Below, one piece after another: positions 42,741 to 51,393 of a stretch of 64,000 nucleotides of DNA. A model generated the notes under the pieces. The model did no database searches. It was given only the letters and a program-made list of their open reading frames with translations, and had not been told where the DNA came from. The DNA is taken from positions 57,862 through 121,861 of the forward strand of contig CAITBM010000013.1 in NCBI GenBank assembly GCA_903890485.1, written 5' to 3'. Source of the stretch: an uncultured Opitutaceae bacterium. GTDB lineage: Bacteria; Verrucomicrobiota; Verrucomicrobiia; Opitutales; Opitutaceae. The first letter of the stretch is position 1. Each line of letters starts with the position of its first letter. The position numbers and the translations under genes were made by a program.

Positions 42741-44195
42741 ATGGAGCAGCCGCCTCGACCTACGCTTGAATCTGTCACCACCATACGCGACGACGGCTCT
42801 CGCAGGTTCCTCTTTCCGGCGGACGCCCGCGGCATCTTCTCGCTCGCGCGGCGGGTCTCCGGGCTCTTCCTCATAGCGTTCTACCTGTCGCTGCCCTGGA
42901 TCAGGGTCGGCGGGTATCCGGCGGTTTTCCTGGACCTGGCCAACCGCCGGTTCCACCTGTTCGGCTTCACCCTCGCCGCCCAGGATGCATGGCTCCTGTT
43001 CTTCCTGATCACGGGGCTCGGGTTCCTCCTCTTCTTCCTGACGGCCCTCTTTGGGCGGGTCTGGTGCGGCTGGGCCTGCCCCCAGACCGTGTTCCTCGAC
43101 CACCTCTACCGGCCGATCGAGCGCTGGATCGATGGCGACGCCGTGAAGCGGCGCGCGCTGGCCGCCGCACCCTGGTCAATGGAGAAGGTCGCGCGGCGTC
43201 TCTCCAAGCACGGGCTCTATATCGTGGTCTCCGCGGTCATCACCCACCTCTTCCTTGCCTACTATGTCTCGGTCCCCGAGGTGTGGGCGATGATGCGCTC
43301 GGCCCCGACCGAGAACTGGAGCGCCTTTGCGTTCATCGCCGTGGCGACGGGCGCCCTGTATTTCAACTACGCGTGGTTCCGGGAGCAGCTCTGCATCATC
43401 ATCTGCCCGTACGGCAGGCTCCAGTCCGCCCTCCAGGACGACAATTCGCTGATCATCGGCTACGACACGCGCCGCGGCGAACCCCGGACGACGGTGTCGG
43501 AGGGCAAGTCCAAGGCCCCGTCGGCCCCCGCCGGCGACTGCATCGCCTGCAGCCGGTGTGTCAGCGTCTGCCCCACGGGGATCGACATCCGCAACGGCCT
43601 GCAGATCGAGTGCATCGGCTGCGCAGCCTGCATCGACGCCTGCGATGAGGTGATGGAAAAGCTGCACCGGCCCAGGGGCCTCATCCGCTACGACTCGCTT
43701 AACGGCTTCCAGGCCCGCAAGACCCGCTGGATCCGGCCGAGGACCGCGGTCTACACGGTGCTCCTCCTGGTTGGCATGGGGGTTGCCTCCTGGGCGTTCT
43801 CGACACTAAGGCCGGCGAATTTTGGAGTGATCCGGATGACCGGGGCTCCCTACTTCGTCGATGTGCATTTCGTCCGCAACCAGTTCCTCGCGCGCATCGT
43901 GAACAAGAGCACCGAGCCCAGGAGCTTCGTCGTGAGCGTGGACCAGGCCCCGGCGGAACTTCGCCTGACCGGGTTTGCCGGCGTGGTGCAGGTGCCCCCC
44001 CTGGGCGAGATTGTCGAGCCTCTCATCCTGCAGATGCCGCGGCTAAAATACGTGGGCCCCTTCCAGGTGTGGGTGTCGGTGGGCGACCCGGCTGGAAAGT
44101 TTCATATCAAGAGGCAGGTGGAGTTCCTTGGGCCGGACGCCCAGCTCCTGAGGGAGGAGGAAGCCGAGAATGCCCGACAAGGTAAGACCAACTGA
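42741..44195 (+). CDS. ccoG: cbb3 oxidase assembly protein CcoG (FixG/RdxA)
   Basis: A 484-residue membrane iron-sulfur protein. Four to five membrane helices (about residues 37-60, 77-100, 150-175, 190-210, 335-355) frame CGWACPQTVF and two ferredoxin-type cluster sets, CIACSRCVSVC then CIGCAACIDAC. The periplasmic C-terminal domain is IgG-like (FVVSVDQAPAELRLTG). CcoG is a cupric reductase that supplies Cu(I) for the CuB centre of cbb3 oxidase. It lies 13 bp after ccoP, and its last 26 bp overlap the following small membrane-protein gene. Confidence 0.95.
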   Translation: MEQPPRPTLESVTTIRDDGSRRFLFPADARGIFSLARRVSGLFLIAFYLSLPWIRVGGYPAVFLDLANRRFHLFGFTLAAQDAWLLFFLITGLGFLLFFLTALFGRVWCGWACPQTVFLDHLYRPIERWIDGDAVKRRALAAAPWSMEKVARRLSKHGLYIVVSAVITHLFLAYYVSVPEVWAMMRSAPTENWSAFAFIAVATGALYFNYAWFREQLCIIICPYGRLQSALQDDNSLIIGYDTRRGEPRTTVSEGKSKAPSAPAGDCIACSRCVSVCPTGIDIRNGLQIECIGCAACIDACDEVMEKLHRPRGLIRYDSLNGFQARKTRWIRPRTAVYTVLLLVGMGVASWAFSTLRPANFGVIRMTGAPYFVDVHFVRNQFLARIVNKSTEPRSFVVSVDQAPAELRLTGFAGVVQVPPLGEIVEPLILQMPRLKYVGPFQVWVSVGDPAGKFHIKRQVEFLGPDAQLLREEEAENARQGKTN

Positions 44196-44331
44196 GAAGA
44201 AGAGGTCACTCCTGTGGCTGTGGATCGTCGCCGCCTGCGTGGCCCACTTCGCCGCGTGGACGGCCTGGTTCATCATTGCGGCGCATAACCCCGTGCAGGA
44301 GGTTCCCCTGGCGGCAAAGGCCGCCCCCTAG
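44170..44331 (+). CDS. 53-residue single-pass membrane protein in the cbb3 locus
   Basis: A short reading frame starting at the ATG at 44170, inside the end of ccoG. It codes for a basic N-terminus (MPDKVRPTEKKRS), one transmembrane helix (about residues 14-37, LWLWIVAACVAHFAAWTAWF) and a short tail. It has no in-frame stop until 44331, four bp before the next gene, so the spacing ccoG-this-safE is seamless. Its place matches where fixH/ccoH stands in many cbb3 operons, but it is much shorter than FixH and has no domain match. A small accessory or assembly factor is the reasonable guess. Confidence 0.6.
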   Translation: MPDKVRPTEKKRSLLWLWIVAACVAHFAAWTAWFIIAAHNPVQEVPLAAKAAP

Positions 44332-44334
44332 GCC

Positions 44335-45030
44335 ATGGAGCTTGCAGCCATCAACTCTCCTGCAGCGGCGTTTGTCGCGGGCCTGATCACAAGCCTGCAC
44401 TGCGCGGGCATGTGCGGCCCCCTGGCCTGCGCGCTCATGCCCGGCCACGGGGACAAGACCGATGGCAACACCGTGAGCACGGTCTACCACGTCTGCCGGC
44501 TCTCAAGCTATGCGGTCCTCGGGGCCGTTGCCGGGGGACTCGGACGGCAACCCCTGGCCTGGGTGTCGCAGTCCGCGCTCCGGTGGATGCCGTGGCTCAT
44601 GGTGCTGTTCTTTGTCGCACTGGCGCTCCGGTGGGACCGATTCCTCCCCAAGGTCGAGGCGCTGGGCCGGGTGAACCTAGGCCTGCGCGGTTTTCTCCGC
44701 GGCCGTTCCCGGGTCGAGGCGGCCGCCGCCTTCGGCGTAGCCACCCCGCTCCTTCCCTGCGGTCCCCTCTACTTTGTCCTGGCGCTTGCCCTGATCTCTG
44801 GGTCCGCCCTCAAGGGGGTTGAATTCATGCTGGCATTCGGCCTGGGGACCGTGCCGCTTCTCTGGCTAGCCCAGGCCCAGTTCCAGTGGGTTCGCGCGCG
44901 CCTGTCCCCGCTGTGGCTCGGTCGGGTGCGCCTTGCGCTGGCGCTTGCCGTCGCCCTGGTGATCAGCTGGCGCCTGAGGGGCACGCTCGGGATGCAGGGC
45001 CCTGACCCCTCGTCGTTCATCTGCTTCTAG
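44335..45030 (+). CDS. SafE/DsbD-like membrane protein of the cbb3 locus
   Basis: A 231-residue protein with about six membrane helices. It starts with AAFVAGLITSLHCAGMCGPL, the HCxGMCGP motif of the UreH/DsbD_2 (sulfite-exporter TauE/SafE annotation) family, and has the second conserved motif TPLLPCGPLYFVLALA. The paired Cys in membrane helices are suited to copper binding or thiol exchange. Members encoded between ccoG and ccoI are linked to copper supply for cbb3 oxidase. It abuts the neighbours on both sides (4 bp and 2 bp), so it is part of the operon. Confidence 0.85.
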   Translation: MELAAINSPAAAFVAGLITSLHCAGMCGPLACALMPGHGDKTDGNTVSTVYHVCRLSSYAVLGAVAGGLGRQPLAWVSQSALRWMPWLMVLFFVALALRWDRFLPKVEALGRVNLGLRGFLRGRSRVEAAAAFGVATPLLPCGPLYFVLALALISGSALKGVEFMLAFGLGTVPLLWLAQAQFQWVRARLSPLWLGRVRLALALAVALVISWRLRGTLGMQGPDPSSFICF

Positions 45031-45031
45031 G

Positions 45032-47524
45032 ATGAGCGCCGTTCTCCCCAGTCCAGCCCCCGAAGCGGGGACCATTCCGCCCTCCCGGAGCGCTCCCAAC
45101 GCCCGAAAGCCGGCCAGGCCCCTGTGCCGGCACTGCGGGGCCGCCCTCATTGACGACCGCATGAGGGAGACAGGCTTCTGCTGCTCGGGGTGCTCGTACG
45201 TCTACCGCCTGGTCCATGAGCATGGGCTTGCCGGGTACTACGACCTGAAGGACGCGATCACGGTGCCGGCGGACGCCGCGGTGTTCCAGGCACGCGACTA
45301 CGCGTGGCTTGGCGACCTGCAGGCTGAGGCTGACCTGGCTGCGTCGTCCGGCCCCGCTCCCTCCCGCCCACCGGAGCTCACGCTCGATGTCCAGGGGATC
45401 TCGTGCGCCGGGTGCGTGTGGCTGATCGAGCGCCTATTCCAGCAGCAGCCGGGAGCTCGCGACATCTTTGTGAACGCGCAGCTCGGCTCGATGAGGCTGC
45501 GGTGGGTCCCTGGAGCTTTCTCCGCCCAGGATTTCGCACGCAAGCTCCAGGCCTTCGGCTACCTCGCCGGGCCGAGCGATCCCAACCGGTCGGAGCCCGA
45601 GAGCAGGGGGCTGATCAAGCGGGTCGGCCTGTGCGCGGCGTTCGCGATGAACATCATGCTCTTCACCCTGCCGGCGTATTTCGGCATGGAGAAGACCTAC
45701 GCGTACGCCCCGCTCTTTGGCCTGCTCTCCATGGGCTTCGCCACGCTCAGCTTCCTGGTCGGGGGGAGCTATTTTGTCGGCCGGGCCGTGCAGGCCATGC
45801 GGATGCGTGTCCCGCACATCGACATGCCGATCGCCATCGGCATCCTCGGCGCCTACCTCGGATCCCTCTATGGCTGGCTCACGGGCAGGGATCGTTTCGT
45901 CTATTTTGATTTTGTCGGAACCTTCATCCTTCTGATGTTGGTCGGGCGCTGGGCGCAGGTTGCGGCCGTCGAGCGCAACCGAAGGCGCCTCTTGGGCCAA
46001 CAGGCCCGCCCGCACAAAGTGCGCGTGAGGGGTGCCCAGCCAGCAGGCGCACCGCAGTCTCCCCCGGTTGTCCGCGATGTGGAGCCCGCGCAGCTTAAGG
46101 TCGGGGACATGCTCCTCCTCGGCGCCGGCCAGACCCTCCCCGTGGATTCCCGGCTCTCCACGGGCGAGAGCGTGTTTTCCCTGGCATCGATCAACGGGGA
46201 GGCCGAGCCCCGAACCTACCGGGCGGGCCAGCGGGTTCCCTCGGGTGCGGTGAACGTGAGCCGGGGGGATGCCGCCCTTGAGGTGCTGCAGCCGTGGCGG
46301 GAGTCGCTCCTGGCCCAGCTTCTGGAGGTCGGGGACCGACCCGGCTTCAGGCACGTATTCATGGAGCGGGTTGTGCGGCGGTACCTGGTGGCAATTCTCC
46401 TCCTGGCCTTTGCCGCGGGAATCGGCTGGTGGATCAAGACCGCCGACGGTCCGCGGACTTGGTCCATCGTGACAGCGGTCCTCGTCGTCTCGTGCCCCTG
46501 CGCGGTCGGACTGGCTTTTCCCCTGGCCGACGAGATGGCGACAACGGCGCTCAGGCGGCGGGGGGTATTTGTCCGGGAAAACGACGTCTGGTCGAAGCTC
46601 TCCGGGGTGCGGAAGATCGTGTTCGACAAGACGGGAACCCTCACCCTGGAAACGCCCCTCCTTCGCAACCCGGAGACCCTGGCGGCTCTTACCGGAGATG
46701 AACGGTCGGCGCTCTTGGCGATGGTGCGCGACAGCGAACACCCCGTGAGCCAGTGCCTCTGCGAGAACCTACTCGCCCTGGGGCCCGTGGAGCCGCTGCC
46801 GGGCGCGGTGGAGGAGACCGTGGGGTTTGGCCTTGCTCTGGGGCCATGGACACTCGGCAGGTCGACTTGGCGGGTGAGCCCGGTCGGTGCGCCCGCCGTC
46901 GATCCCGGTCCTGGAACCACCGATTTCGTGTGCGATGGCCGCGTGGTTGCCCGATTCCAGTTCGTGGACTCGGCCCGGCCCGACGCCCGCTCGGAGATCG
47001 AGGCCCTCCAAAATGATGGGTTCTCCATCCACATCCTGAGCGGGGACAACCGCGCCAAGGTGGAGAAGCTGGCTCGCGAGCTTTCGATCCCGGCCGACCA
47101 TGCGCTGGGCGAGCTCACCCCGGCGCAAAAGGCCGCGTGGATCGGCAGCAACGGGGCGGGTGACGCCCTTATGCTGGGCGACGGTGCCAATGACAGCCTC
47201 GCCTTTGACCAGGCCCTGTGCCGGGGCACCCCGGTCGTCCACCGGGGAGTCCTTGAGAAGAAGGCGGACTTTTACTACCTTGGCCGCGGGATCGGGGGCA
47301 TCCGGGAGTTGTTCTGGGTGGATGCCGTACGCAGGAGGACCCAGAGGACGATCCTCGTGTTCTCGGTGCTCTACAACGCCTTGGCCGTCGGGTTGGCCCT
47401 GGTGGGCCGCATGAACCCGCTCGTTACCGCGGTGCTCATGCCCGCGAATTCCCTGGTGACCCTGGCTATCGTCAGCGGCGGCATGCGCCGCGTCGTTTTC
47501 GGACCGGCGACCCGGAGCCCCTGA
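45032..47524 (+). CDS. ccoI: Copper-transporting P-type ATPase of cbb3 assembly (CcoI/FixI)
   Basis: An 830-residue P1B ATPase. The N-terminal Cys-rich domain (CRHCG, then CCSGCSYVYRLV) is peculiar to CcoI-like pumps and is followed by an HMA domain with ISCAGCVWLIE. The membrane copper motif is SCPCAVGLAFP, the phosphorylation site DKTGTLT, and the hinge GDGANDS. The A-domain loop reads INGEAEP instead of the usual TGE(S/P)-type, as in other CcoI. It exports copper to the periplasm for cbb3 assembly rather than for detoxification. It starts 2 bp after the SafE-like gene and is the last gene of the cbb3 operon. Confidence 0.95.
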   Translation: MSAVLPSPAPEAGTIPPSRSAPNARKPARPLCRHCGAALIDDRMRETGFCCSGCSYVYRLVHEHGLAGYYDLKDAITVPADAAVFQARDYAWLGDLQAEADLAASSGPAPSRPPELTLDVQGISCAGCVWLIERLFQQQPGARDIFVNAQLGSMRLRWVPGAFSAQDFARKLQAFGYLAGPSDPNRSEPESRGLIKRVGLCAAFAMNIMLFTLPAYFGMEKTYAYAPLFGLLSMGFATLSFLVGGSYFVGRAVQAMRMRVPHIDMPIAIGILGAYLGSLYGWLTGRDRFVYFDFVGTFILLMLVGRWAQVAAVERNRRRLLGQQARPHKVRVRGAQPAGAPQSPPVVRDVEPAQLKVGDMLLLGAGQTLPVDSRLSTGESVFSLASINGEAEPRTYRAGQRVPSGAVNVSRGDAALEVLQPWRESLLAQLLEVGDRPGFRHVFMERVVRRYLVAILLLAFAAGIGWWIKTADGPRTWSIVTAVLVVSCPCAVGLAFPLADEMATTALRRRGVFVRENDVWSKLSGVRKIVFDKTGTLTLETPLLRNPETLAALTGDERSALLAMVRDSEHPVSQCLCENLLALGPVEPLPGAVEETVGFGLALGPWTLGRSTWRVSPVGAPAVDPGPGTTDFVCDGRVVARFQFVDSARPDARSEIEALQNDGFSIHILSGDNRAKVEKLARELSIPADHALGELTPAQKAAWIGSNGAGDALMLGDGANDSLAFDQALCRGTPVVHRGVLEKKADFYYLGRGIGGIRELFWVDAVRRRTQRTILVFSVLYNALAVGLALVGRMNPLVTAVLMPANSLVTLAIVSGGMRRVVFGPATRSP

Positions 47525-47551
47525 GCTCGGCGGCCGGGGCAAGAGGGAGGC

Positions 47552-48007
47552 TTAGGCAGAGCGCTGCTCGGCGGACGGCGGCACAACCAGCACCGAACAC
47601 GAGGCCTTCTTGAGGACGCCGTGCGCCGTGCTCCCGACGAGGAGGTCGTAGACGGCGGTGTGTCCGTGCGAGCCGAGGACGATGTAGTCGGCGGAGCGCT
47701 GCTCAGCCTGCTCCAGAATGCGGGCAACCGGGGCGCCGGTGAGGCGCACGACCTCGAGCCCCGGAAAGTCGGCCCTCAGGCCCTTCTCCAGGCGCTCCAG
47801 GTGCTTGTCGGCCGCCTTTTCGGCGGCTGCCGTGATCCTCGCCGTGTTCTCGATCAGGATCGGATCGCTCGAACTCAAGTTAACCGGGGGCTGGATAACG
47901 TGGATGATCACGAGTCTCCCATCGAGGGCCTTTGCCAGCTCGGAAGCCTTTTCCAGCACGCGCGTGGTGACATCCGAAAAATCTATCGGGACAAGGATGG
48001 TCTTCAT
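47552..48007 (-). CDS. Universal stress protein (UspA family)
   Basis: A 151-residue Usp domain, start MKTILVPIDFSDVTTRVLEKA, with the ATP-binding loop GSHGHTAVYDLLVG then STAHGVLKKASCSVLVVP. It is closely similar along its whole length to the Usp at 32.5 kb, so the two are probable paralogues. It converges on ccoI (28 bp between the stops) and is divergent from the P1B-4 metal ATPase, with 205 bp between the starts. Its regulation may follow low-oxygen conditions like the oxidase locus, but this is only inferred from location. Confidence 0.93.
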   Translation of the reverse strand: MKTILVPIDFSDVTTRVLEKASELAKALDGRLVIIHVIQPPVNLSSSDPILIENTARITAAAEKAADKHLERLEKGLRADFPGLEVVRLTGAPVARILEQAEQRSADYIVLGSHGHTAVYDLLVGSTAHGVLKKASCSVLVVPPSAEQRSA

Positions 48008-48212
48008 GGGGGTGCGTCTGAATCGGATCTCTACCTGCGGTGGGGAATTATCCGCTTATCGGCGTTCGCTGCTCCGCATTTGTTGGCTTTTCCGCGGCAA
48101 AAATTGCGTGGATTTTGAGGGCGGCGCCACCCGGAGGGTCCGCCCGGGTCCCAAATCCCCTCGAATTGCCCTCGTTAGGCACGGGGCCTTCAGTTACTAC
48201 TCTCCCGAAGCC

Positions 48213-50495
48213 GTGCCCCCTCCCTCACCAACGCCAGGCCAGCCTGCGAACGCCCCCCCCACAGAGCCGTGGGTGGAGCGCCTGGCGGCCTTCCTTCGCG
48301 CCCGAGGGGACGTTAAAGCGCTCAAGGTGAACACCCAGCTGCATACGGCCGCCGTCGCATCGATCAGCGGTATAGATCTGGTGGAGATCCGTGCGGAGCT
48401 CGATGCCATCTTGCGGGACATCGAAGCGTCTCGAGATGCCGCAAGGGCCTGGAAGGGACGTTTGCCCGGGGGGATCGTGGTTCGAGGAGAGGGCGACGAA
48501 ACGATCGTCGAGCGGGAATCGTGCGACACCGCGCCCCACTTCTGGACCTGGAGGGAATTCCAGTGGCCGCTCAAGGCGATCGGCATCGAGCCGGCATCGG
48601 TTCCCGAGTGGAAGGCGCTTGCCTGGTCCGCCGGGGTCTGCGGCGTGGTGGGCCTGGCCGGGTTCATCGCGCAGAGGCTTACCCTCCTGTCGCATCCCTG
48701 GCTCGTCACCCTCTACTCGGTGGCGATCATCGCCGGGGGATGGGACGCCGCGCTTGAGACCTGGAACAACCTGAAGAAGGCCGAGCTCGACTTCCATTTC
48801 CTGATGCTCGCGGTCGCGGCGGGCGCCGCCTCGATAGGCGCCTGGAGCGAGGCGGCGCTTCTCCTCTTCCTCTTCTCGGGCTCGGGCGCCATGGAGGAAT
48901 TCGCCCTCCACAGGACGCAGAGCGAGGTCAATTCGCTGCTCAAGAGCGCGCCCAAGGAGGCCACGCTTGTCCTGCCCGATGGAACGGAACGCGTCGTGCC
49001 GGTGGAGGCCGTGAAGATCGGGGACCGCATCCTTGTGCACGCTGGCGAGAGCTTTGCGGCTGATGGCCAGGTCCTTAAGGGATCGAGCGCCTCCGATGAG
49101 TCGAGCCTCACCGGTGAATCCCATCCTGTGGACAAGGAGGTCGGTTCCCCTGTCTTCAGCGGAAGCCTGAACCTTTGGGGGGCGGTGGAAATCGAGGTCC
49201 AGCGCCTGCCCGCCGAGAGCACGCTCCAGAAGATCATTCGCCTGATTCAGACGGCACAGAAGCTGAAGGCCCCAAGCGAGCGGTTCACCGACAAATTTGG
49301 CGGCCGCTATACCGCGGTCGTCTTTGCCCTGGGCTTCACCATGTTCCTTGTCTGGTGGTGGGGGATGGGCCTGCCCGCGTTCGCCGACGAAGCCGGCCGC
49401 CCGTCGGCCTTCTACCGAGCCATGACGGTCCTGGTCGTGGCCAGCCCCTGCGCCCTGGTGCTCTCGATCCCGGCGGCGATCCTTGCGGCGATTGCCTGCG
49501 GGGCGCGCCACGGGATCCTTTTTCGCGGGGGCGCCGCGATCGAGAAGCTCTCGCAGATTGGGGTTGTCGCCCTCGACAAGACGGGGACGCTCACAACCGG
49601 GGAACTCTCCGTGGAGGCCTGCGAGAGTTTTCCGCCGGGCCACGAGCCAAGGATCCTTGAGCTCGCCGTCGCCCTGGAGGGAAAATCAAAACACCCGGTG
49701 GCGCGCGCGATCCAGAGGCACGGCGTCTCCAAGGCGGTCCGAAAGAGCGACGTCAGCGAATTCGAGTCCCTTACGGGAAAGGGGCTCAGGGGCAAGGTCG
49801 ACGGCGTCGAGTGCATCCTCGGCCGCAGGGAGCTTTTCCAGGCAGGTCCCTGGAAGGAGTTCTTCGAGAGCATGCCCCCGGTTGACGCGGACTATAACGA
49901 GGTCTGGGTCATTTCGGACAGGGTTGTCGGCCGGCTTCTCCTCAGGGACGAGATCCGCAAGGAATCCGCGGCCACCCTAAAGAGGCTCCGGGACGCCGGG
50001 ATCCGCACCGTGATGCTCACCGGGGACCGCCGTCACGCAGCCGACCTTGTCGCCAAGGAGCTCGGCATCGACGAGGTGCGCTCGGGCCTCTCGCCGGAGC
50101 AGAAGGTCGAGGCCGTCACCGAGCTCTCCAAGGCGGGGGCCAAGGTCGCCATGGTCGGCGACGGGGTGAACGACGCGCCCTGCCTGGCCGCCGCCTTCGT
50201 TTCCGTGGCAATGGGGGCCAGGGCCAGCGACTCGGCGCTCGAGCAGGCCGAGATCGTGCTCATGAACGACCGAATCGAGAATTTCTCGACCGCGTACCAG
50301 CTCAGCAAGGCGGCCCGCCGGGTGATCCGCCAGAACCTGGTCGTCTCCCTGGGCACGATCATGGTGATGGTCGTGGTCTCGATAGCCGGGGTGATCCCGC
50401 TTTCCCTCGGCGTGTTTGCGCACGAGGGGAGCACGGTCGTGGTCTGCCTTAACGGACTCCGTCTCTTGTTCTTCGGCGTAAAACGGGAATCCTGA
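48213..50495 (+). CDS. P1B-4-type heavy-metal-transporting ATPase
   Basis: A 760-residue P-type ATPase without a Cys-based HMA domain; instead there is a ~100-residue N-terminal domain with a GDVKALKVNTQLHTAAV stretch like a degenerate HMA fold. Membrane metal motifs are SPCALVLSIPAA and HEGSTVVVCLNGLRL, which mark P1B-4 pumps (CoaT/CtpD/PfeT class, Co2+ or Fe2+ exporters) and not copper pumps. The catalytic DKTGTLT, TGES and GDGVNDAP are intact. The start is uncertain: GTG at 48213 is chosen because the open frame upstream runs through the divergent usp promoter. The gene stands alone; a GNAT gene converges 11 bp away. Confidence 0.9.
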   Translation: MPPPSPTPGQPANAPPTEPWVERLAAFLRARGDVKALKVNTQLHTAAVASISGIDLVEIRAELDAILRDIEASRDAARAWKGRLPGGIVVRGEGDETIVERESCDTAPHFWTWREFQWPLKAIGIEPASVPEWKALAWSAGVCGVVGLAGFIAQRLTLLSHPWLVTLYSVAIIAGGWDAALETWNNLKKAELDFHFLMLAVAAGAASIGAWSEAALLLFLFSGSGAMEEFALHRTQSEVNSLLKSAPKEATLVLPDGTERVVPVEAVKIGDRILVHAGESFAADGQVLKGSSASDESSLTGESHPVDKEVGSPVFSGSLNLWGAVEIEVQRLPAESTLQKIIRLIQTAQKLKAPSERFTDKFGGRYTAVVFALGFTMFLVWWWGMGLPAFADEAGRPSAFYRAMTVLVVASPCALVLSIPAAILAAIACGARHGILFRGGAAIEKLSQIGVVALDKTGTLTTGELSVEACESFPPGHEPRILELAVALEGKSKHPVARAIQRHGVSKAVRKSDVSEFESLTGKGLRGKVDGVECILGRRELFQAGPWKEFFESMPPVDADYNEVWVISDRVVGRLLLRDEIRKESAATLKRLRDAGIRTVMLTGDRRHAADLVAKELGIDEVRSGLSPEQKVEAVTELSKAGAKVAMVGDGVNDAPCLAAAFVSVAMGARASDSALEQAEIVLMNDRIENFSTAYQLSKAARRVIRQNLVVSLGTIMVMVVVSIAGVIPLSLGVFAHEGSTVVVCLNGLRLLFFGVKRES

Positions 50496-50506
50496 CCGGG
50501 TCGACC

Positions 50507-51145
50507 CTACCGGGATTTCCGGCGGCCCAGGTTGTGCAGGGCCTTTCGGATGTCGATCGTCACCGTCACCGAGTCAGTCCCGGGAATCGCCGACTTGACG
50601 CCCCCGAGGCCGAAGAAGATCTCGAGCATGGGCTGGTTTTCGCGCAGGACCTGCGCGTCGAGCGTCTCCAGACCCCTTGAAGCCGCGATCGAGAGAAGGG
50701 CCGACAGGAGCGCCGTGGCGATGCCAAGGCGCCTGCGGTCCTCCCGAACAACGAAGGCAACCTCGGCGGACCTGTTGTCGGGCTTAAGGCAGTACCTGCC
50801 GATCGCGACAAGGGGGACCGGCTCGCCCGTCTCGAAGATCCCGATGGCGGCGTCCTTGGACTGGTCGACGCCGACAAGCTCGGCCGCCCTCGCCTCGGTG
50901 AGGTGCGACAGCTCGTAACCGTAGCGCAGGTGGATGGTCTCCCTCGTGTGGGACTTGAAGAAATCCAGGAGCGTGTCGCGGTCGGAGGGACCCAGCAGTC
51001 GCATCACGGTGGCGTGGCTGCCGAATCTTCGCTTCACCGGAAACAATGGGGGTGAAGCAGTGCCTGCCGGCGCGGTCGGTTTCTTGACGGACGTCTTTCC
51101 GCGGCTGTTGCCAGGGCGGCGAGAGTCTGCGGAATTTCCGGTCAT
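50507..51145 (-). CDS. GNAT-family N-acetyltransferase
   Basis: A 212-residue protein. The N-terminal ~45 residues are Ser/Pro-rich and probably disordered. The GNAT fold starts at VMRLLGPSDRDTLLDFF; the acetyl-CoA-binding motif A is AEVAFVVREDRRRLGIATALL (R-x-x-G-I/G-x-A), followed by GLETLDAQVLRENQPMLEIF, which matches the acetyltransferase domain found at the end of Pat-type acyl-CoA synthetases. This is of interest because the window's ADP-forming synthetase lacks such a domain. The start ATG at 51145 is weakly supported; Met48 is an alternative. Confidence 0.85.
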   Translation of the reverse strand: MTGNSADSRRPGNSRGKTSVKKPTAPAGTASPPLFPVKRRFGSHATVMRLLGPSDRDTLLDFFKSHTRETIHLRYGYELSHLTEARAAELVGVDQSKDAAIGIFETGEPVPLVAIGRYCLKPDNRSAEVAFVVREDRRRLGIATALLSALLSIAASRGLETLDAQVLRENQPMLEIFFGLGGVKSAIPGTDSVTVTIDIRKALHNLGRRKSR

Positions 51146-51257
51146 CCCCGAAATGCTGGCCGATAACTCGGCCCGCAGCGATCCCTACCTCAGGCTCGGG
51201 GTAGGCTAGTAGTAATTCTTGAGCACCAAGAACGTTTGCGAACAGGAACGGGCAAAT

Positions 51258-51290
51258 CCCCTAAAAAAATAGGGCAAAATCACTTAGGGG
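51258..51290. promoter_or_regulatory. Spaced inverted repeat before the DUF3300 gene
   Basis: CCCCTAA (51258-51264) and TTAGGGG (51284-51290) form a perfect 7-bp inverted repeat with a 19-bp AT-rich spacer, 104 bp upstream of the DUF3300 start. It is a candidate operator; half-site centres are about 2.5 helical turns apart. By eye only. Confidence 0.35.
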
Positions 51291-51393
51291 CATATTCGCC
51301 GCCTGCATGGATGGGCTCTGCGTGCGGCACGGCTGATGAGACGCAACCACTCAGACGGAACAGAGTCTGTCTTTGGGATGGTTCGCTAGACAC

